From Leptospira kemamanensis (GTDB lineage Bacteria > Spirochaetota > Leptospiria > Leptospirales > Leptospiraceae): DNA of 64,000 bases. The stretch spans positions 141,995 through 205,994 of the forward strand of contig NZ_RQGG01000028.1 of NCBI RefSeq assembly GCF_004769665.1, written 5' to 3'. Shown piece by piece: positions 34,718 to 44,054 of this stretch (its first letter is position 1; each line of letters starts with the position of its first letter). The notes under the pieces were generated by a model, which was given only the letters and a program-made list of their open reading frames with translations, was not told the DNA's origin and ran no database searches. The position numbers and the translations under genes were made by a program.

Positions 34718-35959
34718 TCATTTAAGATCGGAAATTTTTTTACCAACATGGGAATGGGGACGAAACCATTTCCTTTTTCCAATGATTTGGGAAGAATAGA
34801 TACTCGCATGTCCAGACATGATATAGGAAATCTGAGTTGCCATTAAAAAATAGATTCCAGACGCGAAACCAAACAATTCCATTCCCATAATTGCACAAGC
34901 AAGTGGTGTGTTGGTAGCTCCGGAGAAAACAGCAATAAAACCGACACTGACAAATAATGACAAATGATGAGGACTGATTTCAGAAAATAAATTTCCGAGA
35001 GTGGCACCGATGAAAAATAATGGTGTGACCTCCCCTCCTTTGAATCCAAAACCAATGGTGATCGCAGTGAGTAAAAGTTTCCATAGAAATGCAGTATCAG
35101 ATAAATTCTCAGTAAAGGCTGACTGGATGATCGGCACACCTAATCCAAAATAATCCACACTGACTCCTGCTGTAAAGAAAACCACAAGGATGGAACCACC
35201 TAACACTGGTCTGAGTGGAGGATAAACAATCCATTTTTGTGAAAACTTTGAGATGGTATGAATGGACCAGATAAAGATTTTTGCAACTATCCCTGAGCCA
35301 ATGGAAAGTAAAAAAATTCCTAAAAATAAAATCAAATCTGCATCCCAAGGAACGTCGGGGAAGATAGAATGTTTCACATTCCAAAACAAACAAACTAGAT
35401 GGGATAACCAAGCCATTAGAAGTGAAGGGAAAAATAGTTTCCACCGATACATTCCAATTTGAATCACTTCAATGGAAAAAATGGCAGCAGCAAATGGTGT
35501 ACCAAATACAGCAGAAAAACCAGCACTCATCCCTAATATAATCAAGGTTTGTTGCTCTTTGATTGAAAATGGAAACAATCGGGCCAATTGGTGGGAGATG
35601 GATCCTCCCATTTGTACGGCCGTTCCTTCCCTACCGGCAGATCCACCAACTAAATGTGTCACAAGAGTTCCGATTAATACAAATGGAGTCATACGAAAGG
35701 GAATGATCGAACTTGTGGAATGGATCTCTTCCAAAAGTAAGTTATTTCCTTTGTTGGCTCTTGTACCAAAGTGATAGTAAATCCATCCAATCAAACCACC
35801 TGCGAGGGGAAGTAAATACACCAATGAAATATGATTTTCTCTTACGTGAGTCACCCAATCAAGGGCATGTAAAAAAAATGCAGAAATAGATCCAACGAAT
35901 ATAGAAACAATCAGGAATACCAAAGTCCATCTAAAGAGAAACTGATATAAATTTTTCAC
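34718..35959 (-). CDS. CLC-F-type anion transporter (probable fluoride/proton antiporter)
   Basis: A 413-residue CLC-family membrane protein. The filter motif is GSAGREGTAVQMGG with gating Glu111, the form found in the fluoride-selective CLC-F clade; chloride CLCs have GREGP. Instead of the usual GSGIP loop it has KGNNLLLEEIH (70-80), also as in CLC-F. The third motif reads GGEVTPLF. By family knowledge it would expel fluoride in exchange for protons. No fluoride riboswitch can precede it, since the acyltransferase gene ends 17 bases upstream, so regulation would be through that shared transcript. Confidence 0.78.
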   Translation of the reverse strand: MKNLYQFLFRWTLVFLIVSIFVGSISAFFLHALDWVTHVRENHISLVYLLPLAGGLIGWIYYHFGTRANKGNNLLLEEIHSTSSIIPFRMTPFVLIGTLVTHLVGGSAGREGTAVQMGGSISHQLARLFPFSIKEQQTLIILGMSAGFSAVFGTPFAAAIFSIEVIQIGMYRWKLFFPSLLMAWLSHLVCLFWNVKHSIFPDVPWDADLILFLGIFLLSIGSGIVAKIFIWSIHTISKFSQKWIVYPPLRPVLGGSILVVFFTAGVSVDYFGLGVPIIQSAFTENLSDTAFLWKLLLTAITIGFGFKGGEVTPLFFIGATLGNLFSEISPHHLSLFVSVGFIAVFSGATNTPLACAIMGMELFGFASGIYFLMATQISYIMSGHASIYSSQIIGKRKWFRPHSHVGKKISDLK

Positions 35960-35976
35960 TACGTGTAAAATTTAAC

Positions 35977-36756
35977 TTATGCCACAGAGGCGGATGTTTC
36001 CAATGCTTCGAGTTCCCTTTTTTTTGCCTTCATCATTCTTTCCGCCTGGGAGAGATACTCTTCAAAGGTAGGAAAATCCTTTGCCAAAATGGAACCACAA
36101 TAATGGAAATAGATCTTTTTCGACTGCGAAAGATGTTTGTATTCTTTTAAACTTGAATAACCCATAAATCCACTGACAACAAACACATCTAAGTTGATAT
36201 TAAATTTATAGGCAATCTTCATCACCCCAGTTTGAAATGGTTTGATTTCTTCTGTAAAAGTACGTTCCCCTTCTGGGTATAAAAAGATGGATCTTGTTTT
36301 TAAGACTCGTAACACATCTGTTTTGAAATTTCTAAAATTTGGTTTTTTTTCCGAGTAAATGACAGCCTCAACAATGGTTTTATGCATCATCAAAGGAATG
36401 ATTTTGTATCTTTGGATGATATCGCCACCTAAGTAAGACAAACGAACATCTTTTTCTTTAATCAGATACGGAAGCGAAACGATTAACGGAACTTCCAACG
36501 CATTGGTATGATTGCAGATTAGAAATCGGTTGTTTCCTTTCGGATCCCAACCATCAAGTGAAACTTCTAAAGTACGACCTGTTAGAAGGAAAAACGAACG
36601 ATACCAAAAGTAACCTAAATAGTTATTAATACGATTCGACGATCGATCCAAACCGGTTATCTTAAACACATAGGAAATCACCAACCCAATCGGAAAGATA
36701 ATCACGAGAACAGGTATAAAATAACATAAGACTACAAAAAATTGAAGTTTGCCCAT
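35977..36756 (-). CDS. PlsC-like acyltransferase
   Basis: A 259-residue membrane-anchored acyltransferase with an N-terminal helix (FFVVLCYFIPVLVIIFPIGLVI). The catalytic motif is NHTNALE (His83 with Glu88), so the usual HX4D reads HX4E. The second motif is YPEGERTF, matching EGTR. Family members acylate lysophosphatidic acid or related lipids at the inner membrane. It begins a same-strand series with the CLC gene (17-base gap). Confidence 0.82.
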   Translation of the reverse strand: MGKLQFFVVLCYFIPVLVIIFPIGLVISYVFKITGLDRSSNRINNYLGYFWYRSFFLLTGRTLEVSLDGWDPKGNNRFLICNHTNALEVPLIVSLPYLIKEKDVRLSYLGGDIIQRYKIIPLMMHKTIVEAVIYSEKKPNFRNFKTDVLRVLKTRSIFLYPEGERTFTEEIKPFQTGVMKIAYKFNINLDVFVVSGFMGYSSLKEYKHLSQSKKIYFHYCGSILAKDFPTFEEYLSQAERMMKAKKRELEALETSASVA

Positions 36757-36822
36757 GGATGAATGGAAGTACAGATTGTAAGAAGGTAAACAAATATTCT
36801 ACTAACAAACTTAAAAAAAATC

Positions 36823-38979
36823 TTAAACAGGAAGTTCTAATAAAAATTTAGGATAATCCTTTCGATCAATCATAATTTTCCCACCAATTTGGTCCGTTAA
36901 CATGCCTATCAATTGTAAACCAAATCCTGGAGTGTTCTGAAAAGAGACTGATTCAGGAATCCCCTTTCCATTGTCTGAGTATTCCAAAATGATAGACGTC
37001 CCTTCTTTGGTTATTTTCAAATTGATAGCAGGATTTGCATGATCCACAAAAGCGTGTTTCATAGAATTTGTGATGAGTTCATTCAAGATAATTCCTAAAG
37101 AAGATAAAACTTTTGCATTCAACTCAATTGACTCTTCTAGAATTTCCAACTGGATTGAAACATTTTTGGGGAAAATGGAAACGATTTCATGGCAGATCGC
37201 TGGAAAATAATTTTGGATGGATACACTATTGTCTGTTTCCGAATGATAGAGTTTGTCATATAAAACGATCATACTTTTGATTCGGCCAGCGGCTTCATAT
37301 AAAATGGTTTGTATAGAAAGGTCTTCTTGTGAATTCGCTTGTAAACTAAGTAAGGTAAACAGAGAACTCATGTTATTTTTGACCCGATGGTGTATTTCCT
37401 TTAGGATGTTTTCCTTTTCGATTAGTAGTTTTTGAATTTTAGTTTCGGAAAGAGTCCTAACACTTACATCTCTTAAAATTACCGTAAACAAAGACTCTCC
37501 ATTGACAGTAATTTGCGAAATGGATGCTTCAATTGGGAATTCTTCTCCATTGGATCTGAGTCCACTGATTTCACCGAGTGCTCCCATAGCTCTCCTGCTG
37601 ACACCCGTTTGCTTAAATTGATCAATATGTTTGTCATGTTGTTTTCGAAACGCTTCTGGGATCAATCTGTCCAAAGGTTTTCCAATGATATCACGCGCAT
37701 CATAACCAAACATTTTTTCGGCAGCACCGTTAAACAAAATAATTTGTTTTGAGACATCGATGCTGATAATGGCATCCATAGCAGATTCAATGATTTGAGT
37801 TAATTTTGCTTCGGATTCTTTGATTTGTTTTAAGGCAATCAAACGTTCCGAAATATCCCTTGAGACAAAGATATATCCTGATGGCAAATCAGATTCGTCA
37901 TTTAACAATACTAAATTGACTTCTATATTACGGATTTCCCCATTCTTCGCATATTGGATTGCTTCACCAATAAAACTTCCCTCATGATTGACCTTTCGGA
38001 TCACTTCTTCGATAGAATGGGAAAGGAACTCTGTTTTTAAAACCTCAAGAATATTTTTTCCGATTACTTCTTCTTCCTTCCAGGAAAATATTTTTTCAGC
38101 AGCTTTGTTCCAATAATTAATTCTATGATTAAAATCCGTACCGATCACAGCATCCAAAACATTATTTAACATATTTGCTTGTTTGGCGATTCGACTTTGG
38201 ACATTGTATTCTTCCGTAATATCGCGAAACACTAGTACGACACCTTTTGTTTCACCATTTAAATCTTTGATGGGCGAACCTGAATCAGCAATTTGAAACT
38301 CGGATCCATTTTTTGCGATTAAGACTGTGTGGTTTGCTAAAGCAACAATGGAATTTGTTTTCAAAACAACTTCCACTGGATTTTCTACTTTTTGCCTCGT
38401 TTTGACATTGATGATATTAAATACGCGATTGATTTCTAAACCAATGCCATCTTCATGAGTCCAACCAGTTAATTTTTCTGCGACGGGATTGATTCGAGTG
38501 ATTTTTCCTTCTTTATCTGTTGCAATCACTCCATCACCTATAGAGTGTAATACTGTCTCTAAATGCTCTTTTTTGCTTTTTGTTAATTCATTTGCTTCGA
38601 ACAACTTAAACGCCATTTTGATGGATGCGTCGAGGACGGTGAAACCTGAATTTTTCACCACGTAACCGTAGGAAGTAATAGACTCTGTTTTTTTTACGAT
38701 TTCTCGTTCGGTATGTGAGGATAAAAAGACGATTGGAATTTCTCGGTGATTGAGAATTTGAGTGGCAGTTTCAGTGCCATCTAATCCCTTCCCTAAGTCA
38801 ATGTCCATGAGGATCAAATCAAAAGGATATTCTTCTTTTAAGATGAGATTGATTGCATTTTCACCATTGGTTACATGGGTTACTTGATAACCACCTTGTT
38901 CCAATTGGTTTTTTTCATAAAGGGCTAAGATGGCTTCATCTTCTACAAGTAAAATTGATTTGTCTGCAACGATCGTCAT
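36823..38979 (-). CDS. Receiver-PAS-PAS-PAS histidine kinase (HisKA_2 type)
   Basis: A 718-residue soluble sensor kinase. An N-terminal receiver (8-125) has phospho-Asp59 in LILMDIDLG. Three PAS domains follow (about 140-258, 270-380, 392-508). The dimerisation segment EIHHRVKNNMSSL (His530/531) is of the HisKA_2 type, followed by an HATPase with LGIILNELITNSMKHAF and DNGKGIPE. A receiver at the N-terminus suggests it takes phosphate from, or is tuned by, another kinase. AAGGATTC precedes ATG. No cognate regulator gene is adjacent. Confidence 0.9.
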   Translation of the reverse strand: MTIVADKSILLVEDEAILALYEKNQLEQGGYQVTHVTNGENAINLILKEEYPFDLILMDIDLGKGLDGTETATQILNHREIPIVFLSSHTEREIVKKTESITSYGYVVKNSGFTVLDASIKMAFKLFEANELTKSKKEHLETVLHSIGDGVIATDKEGKITRINPVAEKLTGWTHEDGIGLEINRVFNIINVKTRQKVENPVEVVLKTNSIVALANHTVLIAKNGSEFQIADSGSPIKDLNGETKGVVLVFRDITEEYNVQSRIAKQANMLNNVLDAVIGTDFNHRINYWNKAAEKIFSWKEEEVIGKNILEVLKTEFLSHSIEEVIRKVNHEGSFIGEAIQYAKNGEIRNIEVNLVLLNDESDLPSGYIFVSRDISERLIALKQIKESEAKLTQIIESAMDAIISIDVSKQIILFNGAAEKMFGYDARDIIGKPLDRLIPEAFRKQHDKHIDQFKQTGVSRRAMGALGEISGLRSNGEEFPIEASISQITVNGESLFTVILRDVSVRTLSETKIQKLLIEKENILKEIHHRVKNNMSSLFTLLSLQANSQEDLSIQTILYEAAGRIKSMIVLYDKLYHSETDNSVSIQNYFPAICHEIVSIFPKNVSIQLEILEESIELNAKVLSSLGIILNELITNSMKHAFVDHANPAINLKITKEGTSIILEYSDNGKGIPESVSFQNTPGFGLQLIGMLTDQIGGKIMIDRKDYPKFLLELPV

Positions 38980-39108
38980 CTTGAATCCTTTGGTCTATAC
39001 TTATACGAATGCACAAAAAAGACCGAACTCTAAATGATGCCTGGATCATTCCGAATTTCAATCAAATATTTAGAAATTTTCTAATATTCAAATGTGGATG
39101 ATAACTAT

Positions 39109-40560
39109 TTATTTTGCTTTTATCCTATTTTTTATGACAAAAAAAAGAATCCGAATGGAGGCGATTCCTAAGTAAAGGAAACCAATACCAACTAACCAAT
39201 TTCCATAACGAGAATAAATGGTATCTAATTTGATCATGGGAACGGAAGAAACTAAAACTCCATCATTGTTCTCAAAAGAATCAAGAGTTCCTCTTGCTCT
39301 GCCATAGGCATCATAGATTCCAGAAAGACCATCTCTCACCGAACGAACAATAGATGACCCATTCTCAATTCCTCGAAGGACAGCCATTTCCGTATGAAAT
39401 GGGGTGATTCCTTTCCAATCAGATGCGGGAATCAAAACCAATCCAGAACCTTCTTTTGCATGATGCTCTGTGACTCGTAAGCTATCAAAGTCATAACAAA
39501 TGGCAACAGACATCTTTCCTTCCAAAACTTGAAATGCTTTTATATCAGAGTGGTGTTTCGAAACTGGTTCACCTGGAACAAGAAATTGTTTATAGTAGGT
39601 TTGGCGAATGGTTCCATCGGATGCAAACCAAACCAATTGATTATCAAAGAAAAATTCCTGATCCTTCAGTTGGACAATCAATGCCGCTATCACCTCTATT
39701 TTGTTTTCCTTTGCCACTACGGAAACCAATCGTAACAACTCCGATTCCTTCTCTTTGGTTACTAAAACTGCACCTTCGTTCCAAACGACTACCTTCGCTC
39801 CCTCTTTTGCAGCTAAAATCGTTTTCTCAAAGGTAAGTTTGGTATTTTCTGCATTGATTTCAGGATGATGGAACATCGATGTGACATCATATTTTGTAGT
39901 TATGGTAGCAATTTTGATTTGCTCTCCTGTGATTGGAAGATGCAAACGGATTGTGCCATAAAAATAAAGTAATACAAGTAAGACGAAGGATGTTAGGAGA
40001 TATAAAGCTGAATCTTTTTGAATTCTATTTGTGTCGATCAATTCGCTAATACATTGTTCTAAACTTACGTTTATCAAATAAATGACAAAACTAATTCCAA
40101 GTGCCCCATAAAGTGAAGCTGATTGTAATAAAATTAGATTCCCAATTTGGCTATTGGCTATCATGCCCCATACACCCAAATCGGAATTGTATCCGCCTAT
40201 CCATTCTAATATGATGCAAAAAAAGGCAAAAAACAAAATAGGAGATACCAAATTGGTAAATCGAATCCTAATCGTATTCCATAACCAAAGTAATAAGGTA
40301 AATACAAATCCTGCCTGGATTCCTGAAAGAATCGCAATCCAAATATGAAATGGTTCGCTTACGATTCGCATCGTAGATAGAATTTGAAAACCTATGAAAC
40401 TGAATAAAAGAATTGGTATTGAATATCCAAGTCGGAGATAACGAAAAAAAGGAATAAAAAGAAACCAAGAAAAAATAGGTACATTCCATTTCATTCCAGT
40501 GAAACAGACAAACAAACCTCCAATTCCTAAAAGAAACCATCGATTGGATATTAACTTCAT
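39109..40560 (-). CDS. Lnt-like apolipoprotein N-acyltransferase / nitrilase-fold membrane protein
   Basis: A 483-residue protein with about seven N-terminal membrane helices, a carbon-nitrogen hydrolase domain (about 214-450) and a C-terminal helix, the layout of Lnt. The catalytic triad is visible: Glu262 (WNEGAV), Lys324 (YYKQFLVPGEP) and Cys355 (AICYDFD). Lnt adds the third acyl chain to lipoproteins in the inner membrane. Co-transcription with a TetR-family regulator (4-base overlap) is unusual for an essential lnt, so this may be a second, conditional copy. Confidence 0.78.
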   Translation of the reverse strand: MKLISNRWFLLGIGGLFVCFTGMKWNVPIFSWFLFIPFFRYLRLGYSIPILLFSFIGFQILSTMRIVSEPFHIWIAILSGIQAGFVFTLLLWLWNTIRIRFTNLVSPILFFAFFCIILEWIGGYNSDLGVWGMIANSQIGNLILLQSASLYGALGISFVIYLINVSLEQCISELIDTNRIQKDSALYLLTSFVLLVLLYFYGTIRLHLPITGEQIKIATITTKYDVTSMFHHPEINAENTKLTFEKTILAAKEGAKVVVWNEGAVLVTKEKESELLRLVSVVAKENKIEVIAALIVQLKDQEFFFDNQLVWFASDGTIRQTYYKQFLVPGEPVSKHHSDIKAFQVLEGKMSVAICYDFDSLRVTEHHAKEGSGLVLIPASDWKGITPFHTEMAVLRGIENGSSIVRSVRDGLSGIYDAYGRARGTLDSFENNDGVLVSSVPMIKLDTIYSRYGNWLVGIGFLYLGIASIRILFFVIKNRIKAK

Positions 40561-41264
40561 CTTTTAACTCTCTTTTGTTTTTGGATTTTTCCACCAGCAC
40601 CTAACCAAATATAATGAAAAGAATCCATCCAAAGTGTTTCTAAATTTTCACCCATTTGAAATGCAAGTATCGGGACACCGAAAAAACAACTGACAATTGT
40701 TAGTGATAACGATTCCCAATTTGTATCTTTTGGTAATTCCTTTTTAAATTGAGCCAAAACCATTGCTTTCTCCAGAATGGATTCAATTCCACCTACTGTT
40801 AAAGTTTCGATTCCTGGAAAATTAGGAAACAGTAATACTCTTTCCGCCTTTGTTAAACTTTTTTGTTGAAGTTTCCGTTTGTTTTTTGCTTGGAAGGAGA
40901 TGATCTCAAGAAGGATCCTTGGATTTTTTTTTGATTCTCTTGCTGTATATTGAAACAATGATAATAACAAGCCATATCCCGATTCTTTTAAATTTTGTTC
41001 TTCCGCAAATACACTAACCATCAAACTCCAAATTTGTATGTAATGAAGAATCAAATCATCTTTTTCGGGGAAATAATTATAAAAGGTTGGTTCTGAAATT
41101 TCGGCAAATTGGCAAAGCTCTATGATTTTGATGTCATCATAGGAACGGGACTCCAATAATTGAAGTAAACCAAAAATCAAATTCATTCGAGTCCTAGCAA
41201 ATTTCCTCTCTTTTAAGGGGAAATTTTCCAAAGGATCATCAATTGGTCTTTTGATTTTTGGCAT
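40557..41264 (-). CDS. TetR-family regulator coupled to the Lnt-like gene
   Basis: A 235-residue regulator with a TetR helix-turn-helix (IKIIELCQFAEISEPTFYNY, then FPEKDDLILHY). Its stop overlaps the ATG of the Lnt-like gene, so both are read from one promoter. That promoter carries a TAGGGTT/AACCCTA dyad straddling the -10 box, the usual layout for autorepression. The inducer is unknown; a lipid or fatty-acid signal would fit the partner gene but is only a guess. Confidence 0.87.
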   Translation of the reverse strand: MPKIKRPIDDPLENFPLKERKFARTRMNLIFGLLQLLESRSYDDIKIIELCQFAEISEPTFYNYFPEKDDLILHYIQIWSLMVSVFAEEQNLKESGYGLLLSLFQYTARESKKNPRILLEIISFQAKNKRKLQQKSLTKAERVLLFPNFPGIETLTVGGIESILEKAMVLAQFKKELPKDTNWESLSLTIVSCFFGVPILAFQMGENLETLWMDSFHYIWLGAGGKIQKQKRVKR

Positions 41265-41273
41265 GATTTTATT

Positions 41274-41317
41274 TAGGGTTGGTTATATTTTTATAGTTAA
41301 CCCTATTTTTTATCCAA
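41274..41317 (-). promoter_or_regulatory. Promoter and operator of the tetR-lnt-like operon
   Basis: On the minus strand TTGGAT (41317-41312) and TATAAA (41295-41290) stand 16 bases apart as -35 and -10 boxes. Two half-sites, AACCCTA at 41299-41305 and TAGGGTT at 41274-41280 (plus-strand spelling), form a 7-bp dyad: one arm lies in the spacer and the other just after the -10 box. Bound repressor would block the promoter. Confidence 0.6.
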
Positions 41318-41404
41318 GAATGTCGAAACGCGAACTTATTTGAATTATTTTTTAAGGAAAAAAGAAAGGATTTGTGAAAAAGGGGGAGATGTGATATTAG
41401 GAAG

Positions 41405-41450
41405 GCATTGGGTGGCGGGTCTAGAACCCCACCCTCAATCGGGCGGGGAA
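41405..41450. repeat. GC-rich hairpin element downstream of xer-like gene
   Basis: GGGTGGCGGGT-CTAGA-ACCCCACCC forms a strong GC stem, followed by GGGCGGGG, in an otherwise AT-rich gap. On the minus strand GAGGGTGGGGTTCTAGACCC resembles the core of the element at 29521-29605. It may be a dispersed repeat, or a transcription stop for the recombinase gene that ends at 41469. Confidence 0.5.
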
Positions 41451-41468
41451 ATTATATCCGCCTACTCT

Positions 41469-42404
41469 CTACTTCTTCGCGTGCGGATGCGCATTCCGAT
41501 ACACTTCTTTCAATCGGTCTCTCGAAACACTTAGATACACTTGTGTGGATGACAAAGAAGAATGGCCGAGTAACTCTTGTACGGCGCGAATATCGGCACC
41601 TGCATTCAGTAAGTCGGTAGCAAAGGTATGTCTAAACTTGTGAGGCGTAATTGCTTTTTCCATTCCCATCACAGATCTTCTTTCGGATAAAATATAACGA
41701 ATCCCACGTGTCGTTAATTTCCCACCACGTTGGTTTAAGAAAATTTCTTCGGGACCAGCACTTCCTCTTTCTTCCAAATATTCTCTCAGTGCTTCTTTTG
41801 CTTCGGGACCAATAAAAACAAATCGTTCCTTTCTACGTTTTCCCATTACCTTCAGAGATGTTAACTCTTCATTCAAATCACTTAGTTTTGCATTCACTAA
41901 TTCGAACACACGAAGGCCAGTGCTATACAAAACTTCCACGATGGCTTTGTCCCGTTTTCCAAGTACTTCTTTTTTTTCGGGATCTTCATAATCCAAAATG
42001 TCTTCTGTTTCGATTGGTGTAAAATTTTTGGGTAACTTCTTTTTCGTTTTTGGAAAACTCACCTGTAAGATGGGATTCGCTCCAATCTTTTCTTCTCGAA
42101 ATAAAAATTTATAAAATGTACGTAAGGAAGAAAGTTTACGGCTTTGCGTTCGTTTGTCCTGTTTCTTCGTGGATTTTAAATCAGAAAAATAAGCGCGGAC
42201 ATCTAAAACATCAACACTCAAAATATCAATTTCCTCTTTGAGACAAAACTCAAAGAAGAATTTCAAATCGCGCAAATAGGCAAATAAGGTATGCTCTGAA
42301 TAATTTTTTTCGATTTTTAAGTAAGTGCGGTAACTGCGAAATAAATCCGCCATAACTTGGGGAAAATGCTCTGGAATTTGGACTTCAAGGACTGGCAGGG
42401 TCAT
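41469..42404 (-). CDS. xerD: Tyrosine recombinase, XerC/XerD family
   Basis: A 311-residue site-specific recombinase. An N-terminal SAM-like DNA-binding domain (about 17-105) is followed by the catalytic domain with Arg165 (STGLRVFEL), Lys189 region, His255 and Arg258 (HKFRHTF), His281 (LGHSSLSSTQVY) and the nucleophile Tyr290. Length and motif spacing fit Xer proteins that resolve chromosome dimers at dif rather than phage integrases. XerC and XerD cannot be told apart with confidence here. No dif site was seen in the window. Confidence 0.85.
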   Translation of the reverse strand: MTLPVLEVQIPEHFPQVMADLFRSYRTYLKIEKNYSEHTLFAYLRDLKFFFEFCLKEEIDILSVDVLDVRAYFSDLKSTKKQDKRTQSRKLSSLRTFYKFLFREEKIGANPILQVSFPKTKKKLPKNFTPIETEDILDYEDPEKKEVLGKRDKAIVEVLYSTGLRVFELVNAKLSDLNEELTSLKVMGKRRKERFVFIGPEAKEALREYLEERGSAGPEEIFLNQRGGKLTTRGIRYILSERRSVMGMEKAITPHKFRHTFATDLLNAGADIRAVQELLGHSSLSSTQVYLSVSRDRLKEVYRNAHPHAKK

Positions 42405-42702
42405 ACATCCAATCTATCGGCACAAGTTTTCTTTCTCCTCCGCCAAAAAAATACTATACAAGTACTTACATTTTGTTTAGTGTTGAAATCGGAAAAAAAA
42501 GACATAATCCAGAAAAATTCCTCTCCCATTCCCGATTTGTCCTAGGCCTAAGGCATAATGGAGTCACTTCGGAAGAGAAAAAGAGTGGAATTCGGAAGGG
42601 ATGGGTTCATCCTTGAGAGAGTCAGACGGATTTTTTTAAAACCAACTGACCAAGTCCCCTACCTAGTCTTTCGGAACACCGATTTAGGAGAACGATTGAT
42701 TC
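42405..42702. other. 298-bp gap between the divergent xer-like and recA genes
   Basis: No supported gene. The dyad AAGTACTT lies near 42457, and AAGGGATG-GGTT-CATCCTT (about 42597-42613) can form a small hairpin in the probable recA leader. I see no copy of the TTTG-N5-CAAA SOS box reported for Leptospira. A ribosome site, AGGAG, precedes recA. Confidence 0.5.
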
Positions 42703-43866
42703 ATGAAAAAAGAGAAAGCTGACAAGGCACAAGACAAAGAGACCGACCAAAGAAAACAGGCCATTGATGCGGCCCTCGGCCAAATTGAAAAGCAATTCGG
42801 CAAAGGATCCATTATGCGTCTCGGTGCCGACACACGTATGGCTGAGATGAATGTGGTATCCACTGGATCTTTGGACCTTGACATTGCTTTGGGGATCGGC
42901 GGTTTTCCATCCGGTCGAATCATCGAAATCTATGGACCAGAGTCTTCTGGTAAAACAACACTGACTTTATCTGCGATCGCAGAAACGCAAAAAAAAGGAG
43001 GCATTGCTGCCTTCATTGATGCGGAACACGCACTCGATCCATCTTATGCTAAAAAACTCGGTGTCAATGTAGACGACCTGCTCGTTGCCCAACCAGACAA
43101 CGGCGAAGAAGCACTGGAAATCTGTGAGTCCCTCGTTCGTTCCAATGCCATTGACCTCATCGTCATCGACTCGGTAGCAGCTCTTGTTCCGAAAGCGGAA
43201 ATCGAAGGAGATATGGGTGACTCTCATATGGGTCTCCAGGCAAGGCTCATGTCACAAGCCCTTCGGAAACTCACAGGAACCATTTCTAAATCCAGTACCA
43301 CTGTTATCTTTATCAACCAAATCCGTATGAAGATTGGAGTCATGTTTGGAAGTCCGGAAACCACTACGGGTGGTAACGCCTTAAAATTCTATGCTTCGAT
43401 CCGACTCGACATCCGCCGCATTGAAACTCTGAAAGAAAAAGAGGAACCAGTTGGTAACCGTGTCCGAGTGAAGGTGGTGAAAAACAAATGTGCCCCTCCT
43501 TTCCGTCAGGCAGAATTCGACATCATGTATGCGAATGGAATCAACCGTGAAAGTTCACTCATTGATTTAGCAGTTCGTCACGATTTAGTGGCAAAAGCTG
43601 GATCTTGGTATTCTTACAACGGTGAAAAAATTGGCCAAGGAAAAGAACAAGTTCGGAACTTCTTTTTAGAGAACCCAGACATTGCTTTTAAAATCGAAAA
43701 CCAAGTAAGAGACCTCAATGCACTTCCTCTTTTGGACCAAGCAAAAATTCAAACAAGAGAAGTGAAATCCATTGAAAGGGATCCAAAAGAAACGAAGGAA
43801 ACAAAATCAAAACAACCTGTTAGTTTCTCAACCGAAGGGGATGGAGACATCGCAGTCGGCGAATAA
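42703..43866 (+). CDS. recA: Recombinase RecA
   Basis: A 387-residue RecA: Walker [10 protein letters not shown], Walker [13 protein letters not shown], loops L1 ([18 protein letters not shown]) and L2 ([18 protein letters not shown]), and the MAW-type ATP cap [10 protein letters not shown]. It forms the nucleoprotein filament for strand exchange and for LexA cleavage. The C-terminal tail is long and ends in acidic residues ([10 protein letters not shown]). AGGAG precedes ATG. A strong terminator follows, so it is probably monocistronic. Confidence 0.98.
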   Translation: MKKEKADKAQDKETDQRKQAIDAALGQIEKQFGKGSIMRLGADTRMAEMNVVSTGSLDLDIALGIGGFPSGRIIEIYGPESSGKTTLTLSAIAETQKKGGIAAFIDAEHALDPSYAKKLGVNVDDLLVAQPDNGEEALEICESLVRSNAIDLIVIDSVAALVPKAEIEGDMGDSHMGLQARLMSQALRKLTGTISKSSTTVIFINQIRMKIGVMFGSPETTTGGNALKFYASIRLDIRRIETLKEKEEPVGNRVRVKVVKNKCAPPFRQAEFDIMYANGINRESSLIDLAVRHDLVAKAGSWYSYNGEKIGQGKEQVRNFFLENPDIAFKIENQVRDLNALPLLDQAKIQTREVKSIERDPKETKETKSKQPVSFSTEGDGDIAVGE

Positions 43867-43897
43867 TCACAAAAAGGCTTTCTTTTTAGGAACCATT

Positions 43898-43932
43898 GCC
43901 GGTTCGGGGTTTCCCCGAGCCGGTTTTTTTTT
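43898..43932 (+). terminator. Rho-independent terminator of recA
   Basis: CCGGTTCGGGG-TTT-CCCCGAGCCGG (11 pairs, one G-U) directly followed by nine T residues, starting about 30 bases after the recA stop. Confidence 0.93.
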
Positions 43933-44054
43933 GTTCGGAACTCACTTCTCGTTCCCAAGAAAAAAGATATATGAAATAGGATGAAAACAAAACCTATCCT
44001 CAAAGTTCCAAACAACAAAAGGTAAGTCCAAATTCATTTTGAATTTTCTTCTAT

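Noticed and set aside
35960..35976. Fluoride riboswitch before the CLC gene
   Set aside because: Only 17 bases separate it from the upstream gene, too few for the aptamer.
39011..39024. GG-N10-GC upstream of the multi-PAS kinase, possible sigma-54 promoter
   Set aside because: Only the GG/TGCA core fits; most of the -24 block disagrees, and such cores are frequent by chance.
42405..42702. SOS box upstream of recA
   Set aside because: No TTTG-N5-CAAA motif or other LexA-type dyad could be found; AAGTACTT alone is too short.
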